A program made the position numbers and the translations under genes. The notes below the pieces were generated by a model. The model did no database searches, was not told the origin of the DNA, and saw only the letters and a list, made by a program, of their open reading frames with translations. This document shows positions 16,132 through 23,763 of a stretch of 33,442 nucleotides of DNA, piece by piece (positions within the stretch are counted from its first letter, which is position 1; each line of letters begins with the position of its first letter). Source of the stretch: Hydrogenophaga sp. (GTDB lineage: Bacteria > Pseudomonadota > Gammaproteobacteria > Burkholderiales > Burkholderiaceae_C); assembly GCA_018993155.1 (NCBI GenBank), contig JAGKSX010000092.1:1-33442 (forward strand). Reading direction: 5' to 3'.

Positions 16132-16716
16132 ATGGATACCACCGCTAGAACCTTGAGGATGCTTGCACTCCTCGCCATCGCAACGGGGCTGATGGGGTGC
16201 GCAAGCCACATCTTGAAGGAGGAGCAACGCGGCCATTTCACGCGCATGAATGCGCTGACCGTCAACTATGAAAAGAAGGCCTCGCTCTCGGGCCGATACA
16301 CCAGCGTGACCGATGCGAACATCCAAGCGAAGCATCTGGATTGGAGTCGGCACATCGCTCAGAAGCAGGAGGATATGCCGGTCCTGCTGATGCACCTCGA
16401 AAACGGCCTCAACAGGTTTCTGGTGCCGGCGCTCGCCAATCGAAATGTCCGCGTGCTTGCCGAAAAAGTCGATGGGGCCGATGGCCAACTGCGCATCAAG
16501 CCTGCAGGCTTCACGGTTGAGTGCGGTTCGCTCAATCTCATTTGCACTTCAAAGATGCAGGTCGAAGTCAGCCTGGTTGACCACCGCCAAGGCGATGCGC
16601 TATGGACCGCCAAGTTTTCCGTGGGAAAGGAGTTTGGATCGACGCAGACAGAAGAGGTCCTGCAGAAGTTCTATGCACAGGTGGTTGACCGGCTCATTCA
16701 GATGCAAGCCATTTAG
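16132..16716 (+). CDS. Putative lipoprotein, unknown function
   Basis: 194-aa predicted lipoprotein. The signal sequence has a hydrophobic core (MLALLAIATG) and lipobox LMGC with Cys23. The mature part is helical near its start (ILKEEQRGHFTRMNALTVNYEKKASLS), then mixed, with two cysteines (ECGSLNLIC) and a DALWTAKFSVG strand. That pattern is reminiscent of small outer-membrane-associated lipoproteins, but no family is recognised. AAGGGA at 16117-16122 is nine bases from the ATG at 16132, so I prefer that start over the ATG at 16123, which abuts the same Shine-Dalgarno. GC content is lower than in neighbours. It converges with the flavin dehydrogenase gene. Confidence 0.75.
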   Translation: MDTTARTLRMLALLAIATGLMGCASHILKEEQRGHFTRMNALTVNYEKKASLSGRYTSVTDANIQAKHLDWSRHIAQKQEDMPVLLMHLENGLNRFLVPALANRNVRVLAEKVDGADGQLRIKPAGFTVECGSLNLICTSKMQVEVSLVDHRQGDALWTAKFSVGKEFGSTQTEEVLQKFYAQVVDRLIQMQAI

Positions 16717-16819
16717 GCTTCCCAGCTGGGGCACGACGCAGCCCTCGTTTTGATGGCCGCACCTGTTTCGCCGACAAAGCCGGATTCGGTTCCTTAAAAC
16801 CGCTGCCGGCTTGGCGCGA

Positions 16820-18244
16820 TCAAAGCGCGAAGATCTTCCCCGGGTTCATGATGTTGTCCGGGTCGAGCGCGCGCTTGATGGTGCGCATCATGTCGACCGC
16901 GCCGGTGCCGGCCTCGGACACCAGGAAGTCCATCTTGTGCAGGCCCACGCCGTGTTCGCCGGTGCAGGTGCCTTCCAGGCTCAGCGCGCGCGCCACCAGC
17001 TTGTGGTTGAGCTCCTCGGCCAGCGTGTGCTCTTCGGGCTTGTTGGGGTCGATCAGGTAGCCGAAGTGGAAGTTGCCGTCGCCCACGTGGCCGACGAGGA
17101 AGTAGGGCAGGCCGGCCGCGTCGGCCTCGGTCACCGAGTCCAGCAGGCAGTCGGCCAGGCGGCTGATGGGCACACAGGTGTCGGTGGAGATCGCGCGGCA
17201 GCCCGGCTTGCTCTGGATCGCGGCGAAGTAGGCATTGTGCCGCGCCGTCCACAGGCGCGTGCGCTCCTCGGGCGTGTCGGCCCATTCGAAGGCGTTGCCG
17301 CCGAACTCGCTGGCGATCTCCTGCACCGTCTCGGCCTGTTCCTTCACGCTCGCGGGCGAGCCGTGGAATTCCATCAGCAGCATGTTCTCTTCGCGCAGGC
17401 CGAGCTTGCTGTGCGTGTTGACCATGCGCACGGTGTTGTGGTCGATGAGTTCGCAGCGCGCGATCGGCACGCCGAGCTGGATCACCTGGATCACGGTGCG
17501 CACCGCGGCTTCGATGGTGGGGAAGGAGCAGGTCGCGGCCGAGATGGCTTCGGGCAGCGGGTAGAGCTTGAGCGTGATCTCGGTCATCACACCCAGCGTG
17601 CCTTCGCTGCCCACCATCAGGCGCGTGAGGTCGTAGCCGGCGCTGCTCTTCCTGGCGCGCGTGCCGGTGCGGATGACCTCGCCGCGCGCGGTGACGACTT
17701 CGAGCGCCAGCACGTTCTCGCGCATGGTGCCGTAGCGCACCGCGTTCGTGCCCGAGGCACGCGTGGCCGACATGCCGCCGATGGAGGCATCGGCGCCCGG
17801 GTCGATTGGGAAGAACAGGCCTTCGCTTTTCACCGCCTCGTTGAGCGCCTTGCGCGTCACGCCGGGCTGCACGGTCACCGTCAGGTCTTCGGCGTTGATG
17901 GACAGCACGCTGTTCATGCGGCTCACGTCGATGCTGATGCCCCCTTGCACGGCCAGCAGGTGGCCTTCGAGCGAGGAGCCCACGCCGAAGGGGATCACCG
18001 GCACGCGGTGCTGGGCGGCCAGCTTCACGGCATCGGCCACGTCCTGCGTGCTCTGGGCGAACACCACGGCGACCGGCGGCGGCACCTCGTATACCGACTC
18101 GTCGCGCCCGTGCTGCTCGCGCACCACCAGGGCGGTGGAGCACTGCGCGCCGAATCGCGCCTGCAGGGCCGTGAGGAACTCGGCCGGGACGGCGCGCTGG
18201 TGGACTTCGGGGGTGAGGTGGCTCAGGGCAGTGGGGGCGTTCAT
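16820..18244 (-). CDS. FAD-linked D-lactate/2-hydroxyacid dehydrogenase (GlcD/Dld type)
   Basis: 474-aa flavoprotein of the PCMH/GlcD family, which oxidises D-2-hydroxyacids such as D-lactate or glycolate and passes electrons to cytochrome c or quinone. The FAD-binding domain shows VIPFGVGSSLEGHLLAVQGG and DPGADASIGGMSATRASGT. The C-terminal cap shows GHVGDGNFHFGYLID and GTCTGEHGVGLHK, typical of D-lactate dehydrogenase (cytochrome) including human LDHD-like proteins. The start at 18244 has a GGAG Shine-Dalgarno about nine bases upstream. A TAAACT on the minus strand (18285-18290) could be its -10. It stands alone, without glcE or glcF, which favours D-lactate over glycolate, but the substrate is not proved. 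Confidence 0.88.
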   Translation of the reverse strand: MNAPTALSHLTPEVHQRAVPAEFLTALQARFGAQCSTALVVREQHGRDESVYEVPPPVAVVFAQSTQDVADAVKLAAQHRVPVIPFGVGSSLEGHLLAVQGGISIDVSRMNSVLSINAEDLTVTVQPGVTRKALNEAVKSEGLFFPIDPGADASIGGMSATRASGTNAVRYGTMRENVLALEVVTARGEVIRTGTRARKSSAGYDLTRLMVGSEGTLGVMTEITLKLYPLPEAISAATCSFPTIEAAVRTVIQVIQLGVPIARCELIDHNTVRMVNTHSKLGLREENMLLMEFHGSPASVKEQAETVQEIASEFGGNAFEWADTPEERTRLWTARHNAYFAAIQSKPGCRAISTDTCVPISRLADCLLDSVTEADAAGLPYFLVGHVGDGNFHFGYLIDPNKPEEHTLAEELNHKLVARALSLEGTCTGEHGVGLHKMDFLVSEAGTGAVDMMRTIKRALDPDNIMNPGKIFAL

Positions 18245-18284
18245 GGGGCTTGTCTCCGGCAGCAGTGGGGGTGTGCAGCCGGTC

Positions 18285-18290
18285 AGTTTA
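18285..18290 (-). promoter_or_regulatory. Candidate -10 element for the flavin dehydrogenase gene
   Basis: TAAACT on the minus strand, 41 bases before the start codon, in the context CTTAAACTGA. A similar TTAAACT precedes the LysE gene. No convincing -35 is visible. Confidence 0.3.
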
Positions 18291-18330
18291 AGCCTTGGGG
18301 GCCGCCGTGTGCGGCCCGCGCGTTCCGCCC

Positions 18331-18558
18331 TCAGCGGCGAGCGGGCAAGAGGGCGGTGGCGGCGTTCAGGCGCACGGGACGCGGTGTGTCGGCCTGGCGC
18401 GAGGACGGGGTGAAGGCGGAGAGGGCGTGGCGCGTGGGTGGTGCGACCTGCACGCTGGAGAGACCGGCCAGCCCCAGGGCGCAGGCGGCCATCAGCTGCA
18501 CGCTGCGTTTCTCGAAATCCGAGATGGAGAGCGGGGACTGGAGACGAAAGCGGGACAT
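18331..18558 (-). CDS. Small protein, 75 aa, unknown function
   Basis: A 75-aa frame whose ATG is preceded by a very strong Shine-Dalgarno (AAAGGAG, eight bases away), better than those of most genes here, so I believe it is translated. One hydrophobic stretch (VQLMAACALGLAGLSSVQVA, about residues 20-39) could be a membrane segment or weak signal. The rest is Arg-, Ala- and Pro-rich. It lies 86 bases upstream of the flavin dehydrogenase gene on the same strand and divergent from the cobalamin adenosyltransferase gene. I recognise no family. Confidence 0.55.
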   Translation of the reverse strand: MSRFRLQSPLSISDFEKRSVQLMAACALGLAGLSSVQVAPPTRHALSAFTPSSRQADTPRPVRLNAATALLPARR

Positions 18559-18719
18559 CGGTGTGACTCCTTTGAAACGAGGAACGAAGTCGCATTACGC
18601 CCGCATCACCGGCCCGGGCCAAGCGCTTTTGCGTGCCGTTGCGCTCTGCCAAACACCCTTGCCTCAGACACATTTCCCCTCATCCGGTTACGGGTTCCGG
18701 CCGGATGCCCGACCTCGGG

Positions 18720-18725
18720 GACAAT
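18720..18725 (+). promoter_or_regulatory. Candidate -10 element of the cobalamin adenosyltransferase promoter
   Basis: GACAAT in GGGACAATCGC, identical in context to the candidate before mnmG, 34 bases before the start codon. No clear -35. Confidence 0.3.
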
Positions 18726-18758
18726 CGCTGTCTCACATCGGCCAACAAGAGGCATTTC

Positions 18759-19325
18759 ATGGGCAACCGACTCACCCAGATCGCCACCCGCACCGGCGAC
18801 GCCGGCACCACCGGGCTGGGCGACAACACCCGCGTTTCCAAAGACAGCCTGCGCGTGCACGCCATGGGCGACGTGGACGAGCTCAACTCGCACATCGGCG
18901 TGCTGCTGTGCGAGGAGATGCCCGAGGGCGTGCGCCAGCTGCTGGTGGAGATCCAGCACCAGTTGTTCAACCTGGGCGGTGAGCTTTCCATCCCGGGGTT
19001 TGAACTGCTCAAGCCCGAGGCCGTGCTCGCGCTCGACGAGGCGCTGGCCACGCACAACGAGGCCTTGCCGCGCCTGCAGGAGTTCATCCTGCCCGCCGGC
19101 AACCGAGCGGCCAGCCAGGCCCATGTGTGCCGCACGGTGGCGCGCCGCGCCGAACGCGCCGTGGTCGCGCTGGGCCAAGCCGAAGAGCTGAAGGAAACGC
19201 CGCGCCAGTACCTCAACCGCCTGAGCGACCTGATGTTCGTGCTCGCGCGCGTGCTCAATCGCATGAACGGCGGTGACGACGTCTATTGGAAGAGCGAGCG
19301 TCTGGCCAAGGCCGACGCACCATGA
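18759..19325 (+). CDS. Cob(I)yrinic acid a,c-diamide/cob(I)alamin adenosyltransferase, PduO type
   Basis: 188-aa PduO-type corrinoid adenosyltransferase, which transfers 5'-deoxyadenosine from ATP to cob(I)alamin to make coenzyme B12. The N-terminal ATP-binding motif is TRTGDAGTTGLGD. GDVDELNSHIG and the C-terminal YLNRLSDLMFVLARVLN are further family signatures. The start at 18759 has a CAAGAGG Shine-Dalgarno six bases away. No other B12 gene is in the window, so it probably serves salvage or coenzyme supply for mutase-type enzymes elsewhere. The stop overlaps the next start (ATGA). Confidence 0.94.
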   Translation: MGNRLTQIATRTGDAGTTGLGDNTRVSKDSLRVHAMGDVDELNSHIGVLLCEEMPEGVRQLLVEIQHQLFNLGGELSIPGFELLKPEAVLALDEALATHNEALPRLQEFILPAGNRAASQAHVCRTVARRAERAVVALGQAEELKETPRQYLNRLSDLMFVLARVLNRMNGGDDVYWKSERLAKADAP

Positions 19326-19684
19326 AAGGCGCGGGGCTGTTGGCGCTGGGCATGATGACGGCCGCCGCCATGGTGGCGGCACCAGCCGTGGCGCAAGGCA
19401 AGAACAAAAATGCGGACAAGACCGCAGAGGTGACGCTGGTCTGCGAAGCGGTCTACCTGCCCGCGCGCACCACGTGGACGCGCACCGTGCGCATCGGTTA
19501 CGACAAGAAGCGCGTGCGCGCGGTGCACATCGACGGCGTGCCGGTCTACACCTTCTCGGTGCAGGAGACCGTGATCCTCACCGCGGTCGACAACGAGCGC
19601 ATCCAGATCGACACCGCCGCCCAGACCTGGGCCAGCGATTTCCGGGGCCAGGCCACGGCGCAGGGGCGCTGCGAACGCGGCTGA
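19322..19684 (+). CDS. Small periplasmic protein, unknown function
   Basis: 120-aa exported protein. A signal peptide (about residues 1-25, ending AAPAVAQG) is followed by a short lysine-rich linker and a beta-rich domain (TRTVRIGYDKKRVRAVHIDG, VPVYTFSVQETVILTAVDNE). There are two cysteines (LVCEAV near the domain start and GRCERG at the end) that could form a disulfide. The ATG overlaps the adenosyltransferase stop, so translation is coupled, although no functional link to B12 is evident. I recognise no named family. It converges with the thioesterase gene 12 bases away. Confidence 0.8.
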   Translation: MKGAGLLALGMMTAAAMVAAPAVAQGKNKNADKTAEVTLVCEAVYLPARTTWTRTVRIGYDKKRVRAVHIDGVPVYTFSVQETVILTAVDNERIQIDTAAQTWASDFRGQATAQGRCERG

Positions 19685-19696
19685 GCCGCCGACCGG

Positions 19697-20119
19697 TCAG
19701 CGCGGCCCCAGCACCGCCATCGTGATGCGCGAGACGCAGGTGAGTTCGCCCGCCTCGTTCGTCAGGTCGATCTGCCAGACCTGCGTGGTGCGGCCGATGT
19801 GCACCGGCCGCGTGACGCCGGTCACCCAGCCGCTGGTGGCGCCCTTGAGGTGGTTGGCGTTGATGTCCAGGCCTACCGCGCGGTGGCCTTCGGGGCAGCT
19901 GTAGGCCGCGCCGCACGAGCCCAGTGTCTCCGCCAGCACCACGCTCACGCCGCCGTGCAGCAGGCCATAAGGTTGTTTGGTGCGGGTGTCCACCGGCACG
20001 CGGGCGCGGATGAAGTCGTCGCCGACCTCCAGGAACTCCACGCCAAGGTGTTGCACGGCGGTGTCCTTGTGGATGGCGGTGAGTTCGGCGACGGAGAGGG
20101 GTTTTTTCCAGATGGGCAA
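19697..20119 (-). CDS. Hotdog-fold acyl-CoA thioesterase (PaaI/YdiI/MenI type)
   Basis: 140-aa hotdog thioesterase, hydrolysing an acyl-CoA or aryl-CoA. The family signature GLLHGGVSVVLAETLGS contains His55 and the likely catalytic Glu64. ANHLKGATSGWVTG and GRTTQVWQIDLTNEAGEL complete the fold. It resembles E. coli YdiI, a 1,4-dihydroxy-2-naphthoyl-CoA and general aroyl-CoA thioesterase. The start is TTG at 20119, supported by AGGAG seven bases upstream and by family length. A minus-strand TATAGT at 20146-20151 may be the -10. The substrate is not determined. Confidence 0.9.
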   Translation of the reverse strand: MPIWKKPLSVAELTAIHKDTAVQHLGVEFLEVGDDFIRARVPVDTRTKQPYGLLHGGVSVVLAETLGSCGAAYSCPEGHRAVGLDINANHLKGATSGWVTGVTRPVHIGRTTQVWQIDLTNEAGELTCVSRITMAVLGPR

Positions 20120-20145
20120 GGTCGGGCTCCTGTGATGGTGGCGTC

Positions 20146-20151
20146 ACTATA
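20146..20151 (-). promoter_or_regulatory. Candidate -10 element for the thioesterase gene
   Basis: TATAGT on the minus strand, one mismatch from TATAAT, 27 bases before the TTG start and just upstream of its AGGAG. No good -35 at 17-18 bases. Confidence 0.35.
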
Positions 20152-20242
20152 GGAGACGGCCGGTTCCGATGCAGAAGGCGGCGAATGCCTACAGACGGCG
20201 GCGGCGCGCGCCCGCACCATCCAGGGTGGAGCAACCCCTTTC

Positions 20243-21523
20243 ATGACACTCGCACGCCGCTGGGCCCTGGCCGCAGCCGCCCTGGTGGCGCTGTTGGTGT
20301 TCGCCTGCCTGGCCGTGTGGGCGTGGCTGCCCAGCGACGACGAGCTGGCGCGGCGGCTGGAGGCCGAGTTCGAGGCCCGCCTGGGCCAGAAGCTCGTGGT
20401 GGGCTCGGTGCGCTGGCGCGTGCTCGGCGTGCCGGAAGTCGAGGTGCTGGACGCCCGCACCGAACAAGCCGAAGCCATCGAGGTGCGGCGCATCGCGATC
20501 CGCCCCCGGCTCATGCCCTTGTGGCGCAAGCAACTGGTCATCGACCGCCTGGAGGTGGAGGGCGCCGTGGTGCCGCGCAAGGCGCTGGCCGCCTACCGGG
20601 GCAAGACCACCGACAGCCAGGCGGGCGCGCTGGTCCTGCGCTCGATCGTGTTCAGCGACGTGACCTACATCTCCTACAGCGAGGTGCCGGTGGTGTACGA
20701 GGGCGAGATCGAGCTGGACGAGGACCGCCGGCCGGGCCGCCTGCAGATCCGCCGGCCAGACGCGAATCCACCGGTCTCGCTGGACGCCACGCGCGACGGC
20801 CGAGCCGAAGGCGATGCGGACCGCTACCAGCTGCGTGTGCAGGCAGGTGGCGGATCGGCGAACGGCCAGGCGCGGCTGGCCACCTCGGCCGAGGGCCGCA
20901 TGGTGCTGCAAGGGGAACTTGCGCCCCGGCGCGTGGACGTGGCGGCGCTGATGGACGCCTTTCACCGGCGTTCGTTCATTGGTGGCCTTGCCTCGGGTCG
21001 AACGGCACTGAGCGCCGAAGGCGACACGGCGGTTGAGCTGTTCCGCTCGCTGCGCACGCGCAGCGTGCTCGACGTGGAGCGCGCCCGCATGCTGCGCATC
21101 GACCTGGACAAGGCCATCAAGTCCCTGGGTCAAGACCGCGAGGGCCAGACGCCGCTGGACAGCCTCAGCGGCGTCATGGCCACGCGCAACACCGAGCAAG
21201 GCATGCGGACGGAGTTCACCGAGGTGAAGGCGGTGGCGGGCAGCTACAGCGCCACGGGCAAGGCCACGCTGCACCGCCAGCAGATCGACGCACAAGGGGA
21301 GCTGTCGATCGGTGGCGGCATCGTGAGCGTGCCCTTCGCCGCCAAGGGGCCCACGCGCGAGCCGGCGGTGGAGATTTCCTGGGGCGCCCTGGCCGGAGCG
21401 GCGGTCGGCACGGCGATCCTGCCGGGCATCGGCACCGCCATCGGGTCCAGGATCGGTGGCGCGGTCAGCGGGCCGCCGAAGGTGGGGGCGGACAAGGCCG
21501 CCCCCGAGCGCACGCGCCGGTGA
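20243..21523 (+). CDS. AsmA-like membrane-anchored protein
   Basis: 426-aa protein with one N-terminal membrane anchor (about residues 8-30) and a long periplasmic beta-rich part. The opening after the anchor (DDELARRLEAEFEARLGQKLVVGSVRWRVLGVPEVEVLDAR) matches the AsmA-family start. A C-terminal AsmA_2-like stretch resembles SVLDVERARMLRIDLDKAIKSLGQ and SLSGVMATRNTEQGM. AsmA-like proteins help move or balance phospholipids and outer-membrane components. The C-terminus has a glycine-rich segment (AVGTAILPGIGTAIGSRIGG). It is shorter than E. coli AsmA (617). The start has only a weak Shine-Dalgarno (GGTGGAG, distant). It converges with uraA six bases away. Confidence 0.8.
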   Translation: MTLARRWALAAAALVALLVFACLAVWAWLPSDDELARRLEAEFEARLGQKLVVGSVRWRVLGVPEVEVLDARTEQAEAIEVRRIAIRPRLMPLWRKQLVIDRLEVEGAVVPRKALAAYRGKTTDSQAGALVLRSIVFSDVTYISYSEVPVVYEGEIELDEDRRPGRLQIRRPDANPPVSLDATRDGRAEGDADRYQLRVQAGGGSANGQARLATSAEGRMVLQGELAPRRVDVAALMDAFHRRSFIGGLASGRTALSAEGDTAVELFRSLRTRSVLDVERARMLRIDLDKAIKSLGQDREGQTPLDSLSGVMATRNTEQGMRTEFTEVKAVAGSYSATGKATLHRQQIDAQGELSIGGGIVSVPFAAKGPTREPAVEISWGALAGAAVGTAILPGIGTAIGSRIGGAVSGPPKVGADKAAPERTRR

Positions 21524-21529
21524 AGAGGC

Positions 21530-22831
21530 TCAGGCCTTGGGCGTGGCCCGGCCGCGGTTGAGCAACGCGTACAGGATGATCGCGCCGAAGGTGGCCGTTC
21601 CGATGCCCCCCAGCGCGAAGCCGCCGAACTTCAGCGTGTAGTCGCCCGTGCCCAGGATCAGCGTGATCGCGGCCACCAGCAGGTTCTTGTTGTCGGAGAA
21701 ATCGACCTTGTTGTCGACCCAGATCTTGGCGCCGGCGATGGCGATCAGGCCGAACACCACGATGGACACGCCGCCCATGACGGCCAGCGGAATGGCCTGG
21801 ATCAGCGCGCCGAACTTCGGGCTGAAGCCCAGCAGCACGGCCATCAGGCCGGCCACCAGGAAGATCGCGGTGGAGTAGATCTTGGTCGCGGCCATCACGC
21901 CGATGTTCTCGGCGTAGGTCGTCACGCCGGTGCCGCCCGCGCTGCCGGCCACCATGGTGGCCACGCCGTCGCCGATGAAGGCGCGGCCCATGTACTGGTC
22001 CAGGTTGCGGCCGGTCATGGCGGTCACGGCCTTGATGTGGCCCAGGTTCTCCGCCACCAGGATGATGGCCACCGGCGCGATCAGCAGCATGGCGTTCATC
22101 TGGAACACGGGCGCGCTGAAGTTGGGCATGCCGAACCAGGCGGCGTTGGCGATGCCGGAGAGGTCCAGCGGCTTGCCCATGCCCAGCCCGTTCGTGAGCA
22201 CGGCGTAGATGAGGCTGGCGATGATCAGGCCCATGAGGATCAGCAGGCGCTGGACCATGCCGCTGGTGAACACGGCCACCAGCGCGACGCAGACGAAGGT
22301 GATGCCCTGCATCCAGGCGTCGAAGCCGGTGGGCGCCATGTTCTTGATGGGGATGCCGGCCAGGTTCAGACCGATCACCGCGACCACCGCGCCGGTGACC
22401 ACCGGCGGCATGAAGCGCTCGATCCAGCCCGTGCCCACGGCCTGCACGATGGCGCCGATGAGGGTGTAGACCAGGCCGCAGGCGATGATGCCGCCCAGCG
22501 CCACGCCGATGTTGGCGTTGGGGCCCGGGCCTGCGTAGCCGCTGGCGGCGATCACCACGCCGATGAAAGCGAAGCTCGAACCCAGGTAGCTGGGCACCTT
22601 GCCGCCGGTGATGAGGAAGAAGATCAGCGTGCCGATGCCGCTCATGAGGATGGCGACGTTGGGGTCGAAGCCCATCAGGATGGGGGCGAGCACCGTGGCG
22701 CCGAACATGGCGATCAGGTGCTGCACGCCCATCACCGCCGTCTGCGGCCAGGGCAGGCGCTCATCGGGCGCGATCACGCCGCCGTGGTTGAGCGTGGAAG
22801 CCGATTTCTCCGTCCAGTTGAACATGCCCAT
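21530..22831 (-). CDS. uraA: Uracil permease, NCS2/UraA family
   Basis: 433-aa nucleobase-proton symporter of the inner membrane with the 14-segment UraA fold. The substrate-binding motifs of UraA are present: AENLGH (Glu261, His265) and [14 protein letters not shown] (Glu308), matching the Glu241/His245 and Glu290 regions of E. coli UraA. The length matches the family (429 in E. coli). The start at 22831 is set by a strong GAGGAGA seven bases upstream; frame open beyond it lies in the leader. A small terminator-like hairpin with six U lies in the leader between the likely promoter and the start. Xanthine specificity is less likely given the motif. Confidence 0.9.
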   Translation of the reverse strand: MGMFNWTEKSASTLNHGGVIAPDERLPWPQTAVMGVQHLIAMFGATVLAPILMGFDPNVAILMSGIGTLIFFLITGGKVPSYLGSSFAFIGVVIAASGYAGPGPNANIGVALGGIIACGLVYTLIGAIVQAVGTGWIERFMPPVVTGAVVAVIGLNLAGIPIKNMAPTGFDAWMQGITFVCVALVAVFTSGMVQRLLILMGLIIASLIYAVLTNGLGMGKPLDLSGIANAAWFGMPNFSAPVFQMNAMLLIAPVAIILVAENLGHIKAVTAMTGRNLDQYMGRAFIGDGVATMVAGSAGGTGVTTYAENIGVMAATKIYSTAIFLVAGLMAVLLGFSPKFGALIQAIPLAVMGGVSIVVFGLIAIAGAKIWVDNKVDFSDNKNLLVAAITLILGTGDYTLKFGGFALGGIGTATFGAIILYALLNRGRATPKA

Positions 22832-22859
22832 GGCACGGTCTCCTCGTTGTCGTGTTGTG

Positions 22860-22880
22860 AAAAAAGGCGCCCCTCGCGCC
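22860..22880 (-). terminator. Terminator-like hairpin in the uraA leader (possible attenuator)
   Basis: On the minus strand: GGCGC-GAGGG-GCGCC followed by TTTTTT, ending 28 bases before the uraA start. No minus-strand gene lies immediately upstream, so the transcript it would stop is uraA's own. The stem is only five base pairs but all G-C. Just upstream, GCGGGCA-CAA-TGCCTGC can form another stem. Confidence 0.5.
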
Positions 22881-22918
22881 GCAGGCATTGTGCCCGCAAA
22901 GCCACCGAGCCGCAGCAG

Positions 22919-22935
22919 ACTTAACACGCTTAAGT
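22919..22935. promoter_or_regulatory. Inverted repeat in the divergent uraA-terC region
   Basis: ACTTAA-CACGC-TTAAGT, perfect six-base arms, midway in the 209-base divergent region. Its arms also read as TTAAGT -10-like elements on each strand. It could be an operator or back-to-back promoter elements. Confidence 0.35.
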
Positions 22936-23040
22936 TTCGGCCCCTGGGCGCGCAAAGTTTACGCAGAACCCCGCATGAAGGAGGCCGTTTTTCGCTCCTA
23001 AAGTGCCTTCACCCTTCAAACCTGAAACGCTGGAGACACC

Positions 23041-23730
23041 ATGGAATTCCTCAGCACCGCCGACTTCTGGGTCGGTCTGGTGAAGATCATCTGGATCAAC
23101 ATCATCCTGTCGGGCGACAACGCCGTCGTCATCGCGCTGGCGGCGCGCTCGCTGCCGGCCGAGCAGCAAAGAAAAGCCATCCTGTTCGGCTCGGGCGCGG
23201 CCGTGGTGCTGCGCATCGTGCTCACGGTGGTGGCGGCCAAGCTGCTGGAGCTGTCGTTCCTGCAGGTCATCGGCGGCGTGCTGCTGCTGTGGATCGGCTA
23301 CCAGCTGCTCAGCGGCGACGAAGATGGTGAAGACGGGCACCACAAGGGCACGGGCACCATGATGGCCGCCATCCGCACCATCCTGATCGCCGACCTGGTG
23401 ATGAGCCTGGACAACGTGATCGCCGTGGCCGCGACCGCGCAGGGCAACATGGTGCTGCTGATCCTGGGCCTGGCGATCAGCATTCCATTGGTGGTCTTCG
23501 GCTCCACGCTGATGATCCAGCTCATGGGGCGCTTTCCGGTCATCGTGACCCTGGGCGCCGCCCTGATCGGCTGGGTCGGCGGCGAAACCGTCGTCAACGA
23601 CCACCTGATGCAGGGCTACACCATGGCCCACCCCTGGCTGCACTACGTCGCGGCGGCCACGGGTGCGCTGCTGGTGGTGGGGCTGGGCAAGTTCATGCAG
23701 GCCCGCACCACGCGCAAGGCCGAGGCCTGA
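23041..23730 (+). CDS. TerC/YjbE-family integral membrane protein
   Basis: 229-aa membrane protein of the TerC family (YjbE-like subgroup), proposed to export metal ions, with manganese shown for several relatives. Hydrophobic segments fill most of the protein. The two family acidic motifs are present: [17 protein letters not shown] near residue 20 and [16 protein letters not shown] near 120. A short His/Asp-rich loop ([13 protein letters not shown]) follows the third segment. The start has a GGAG six bases upstream. A TAAAGT at 22999-23004 may be its -10. I looked for a yybP-ykoY manganese riboswitch upstream and saw none. Confidence 0.88.
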   Translation: MEFLSTADFWVGLVKIIWINIILSGDNAVVIALAARSLPAEQQRKAILFGSGAAVVLRIVLTVVAAKLLELSFLQVIGGVLLLWIGYQLLSGDEDGEDGHHKGTGTMMAAIRTILIADLVMSLDNVIAVAATAQGNMVLLILGLAISIPLVVFGSTLMIQLMGRFPVIVTLGAALIGWVGGETVVNDHLMQGYTMAHPWLHYVAAATGALLVVGLGKFMQARTTRKAEA

Positions 23731-23763
23731 GCGGGGCGCAGGCGCCCTGGCCCCGCGCGTCTC

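Noticed and set aside
22832-23040. Manganese (yybP-ykoY) riboswitch before terC
   Set aside because: I found none of its conserved core sequences in the leader.
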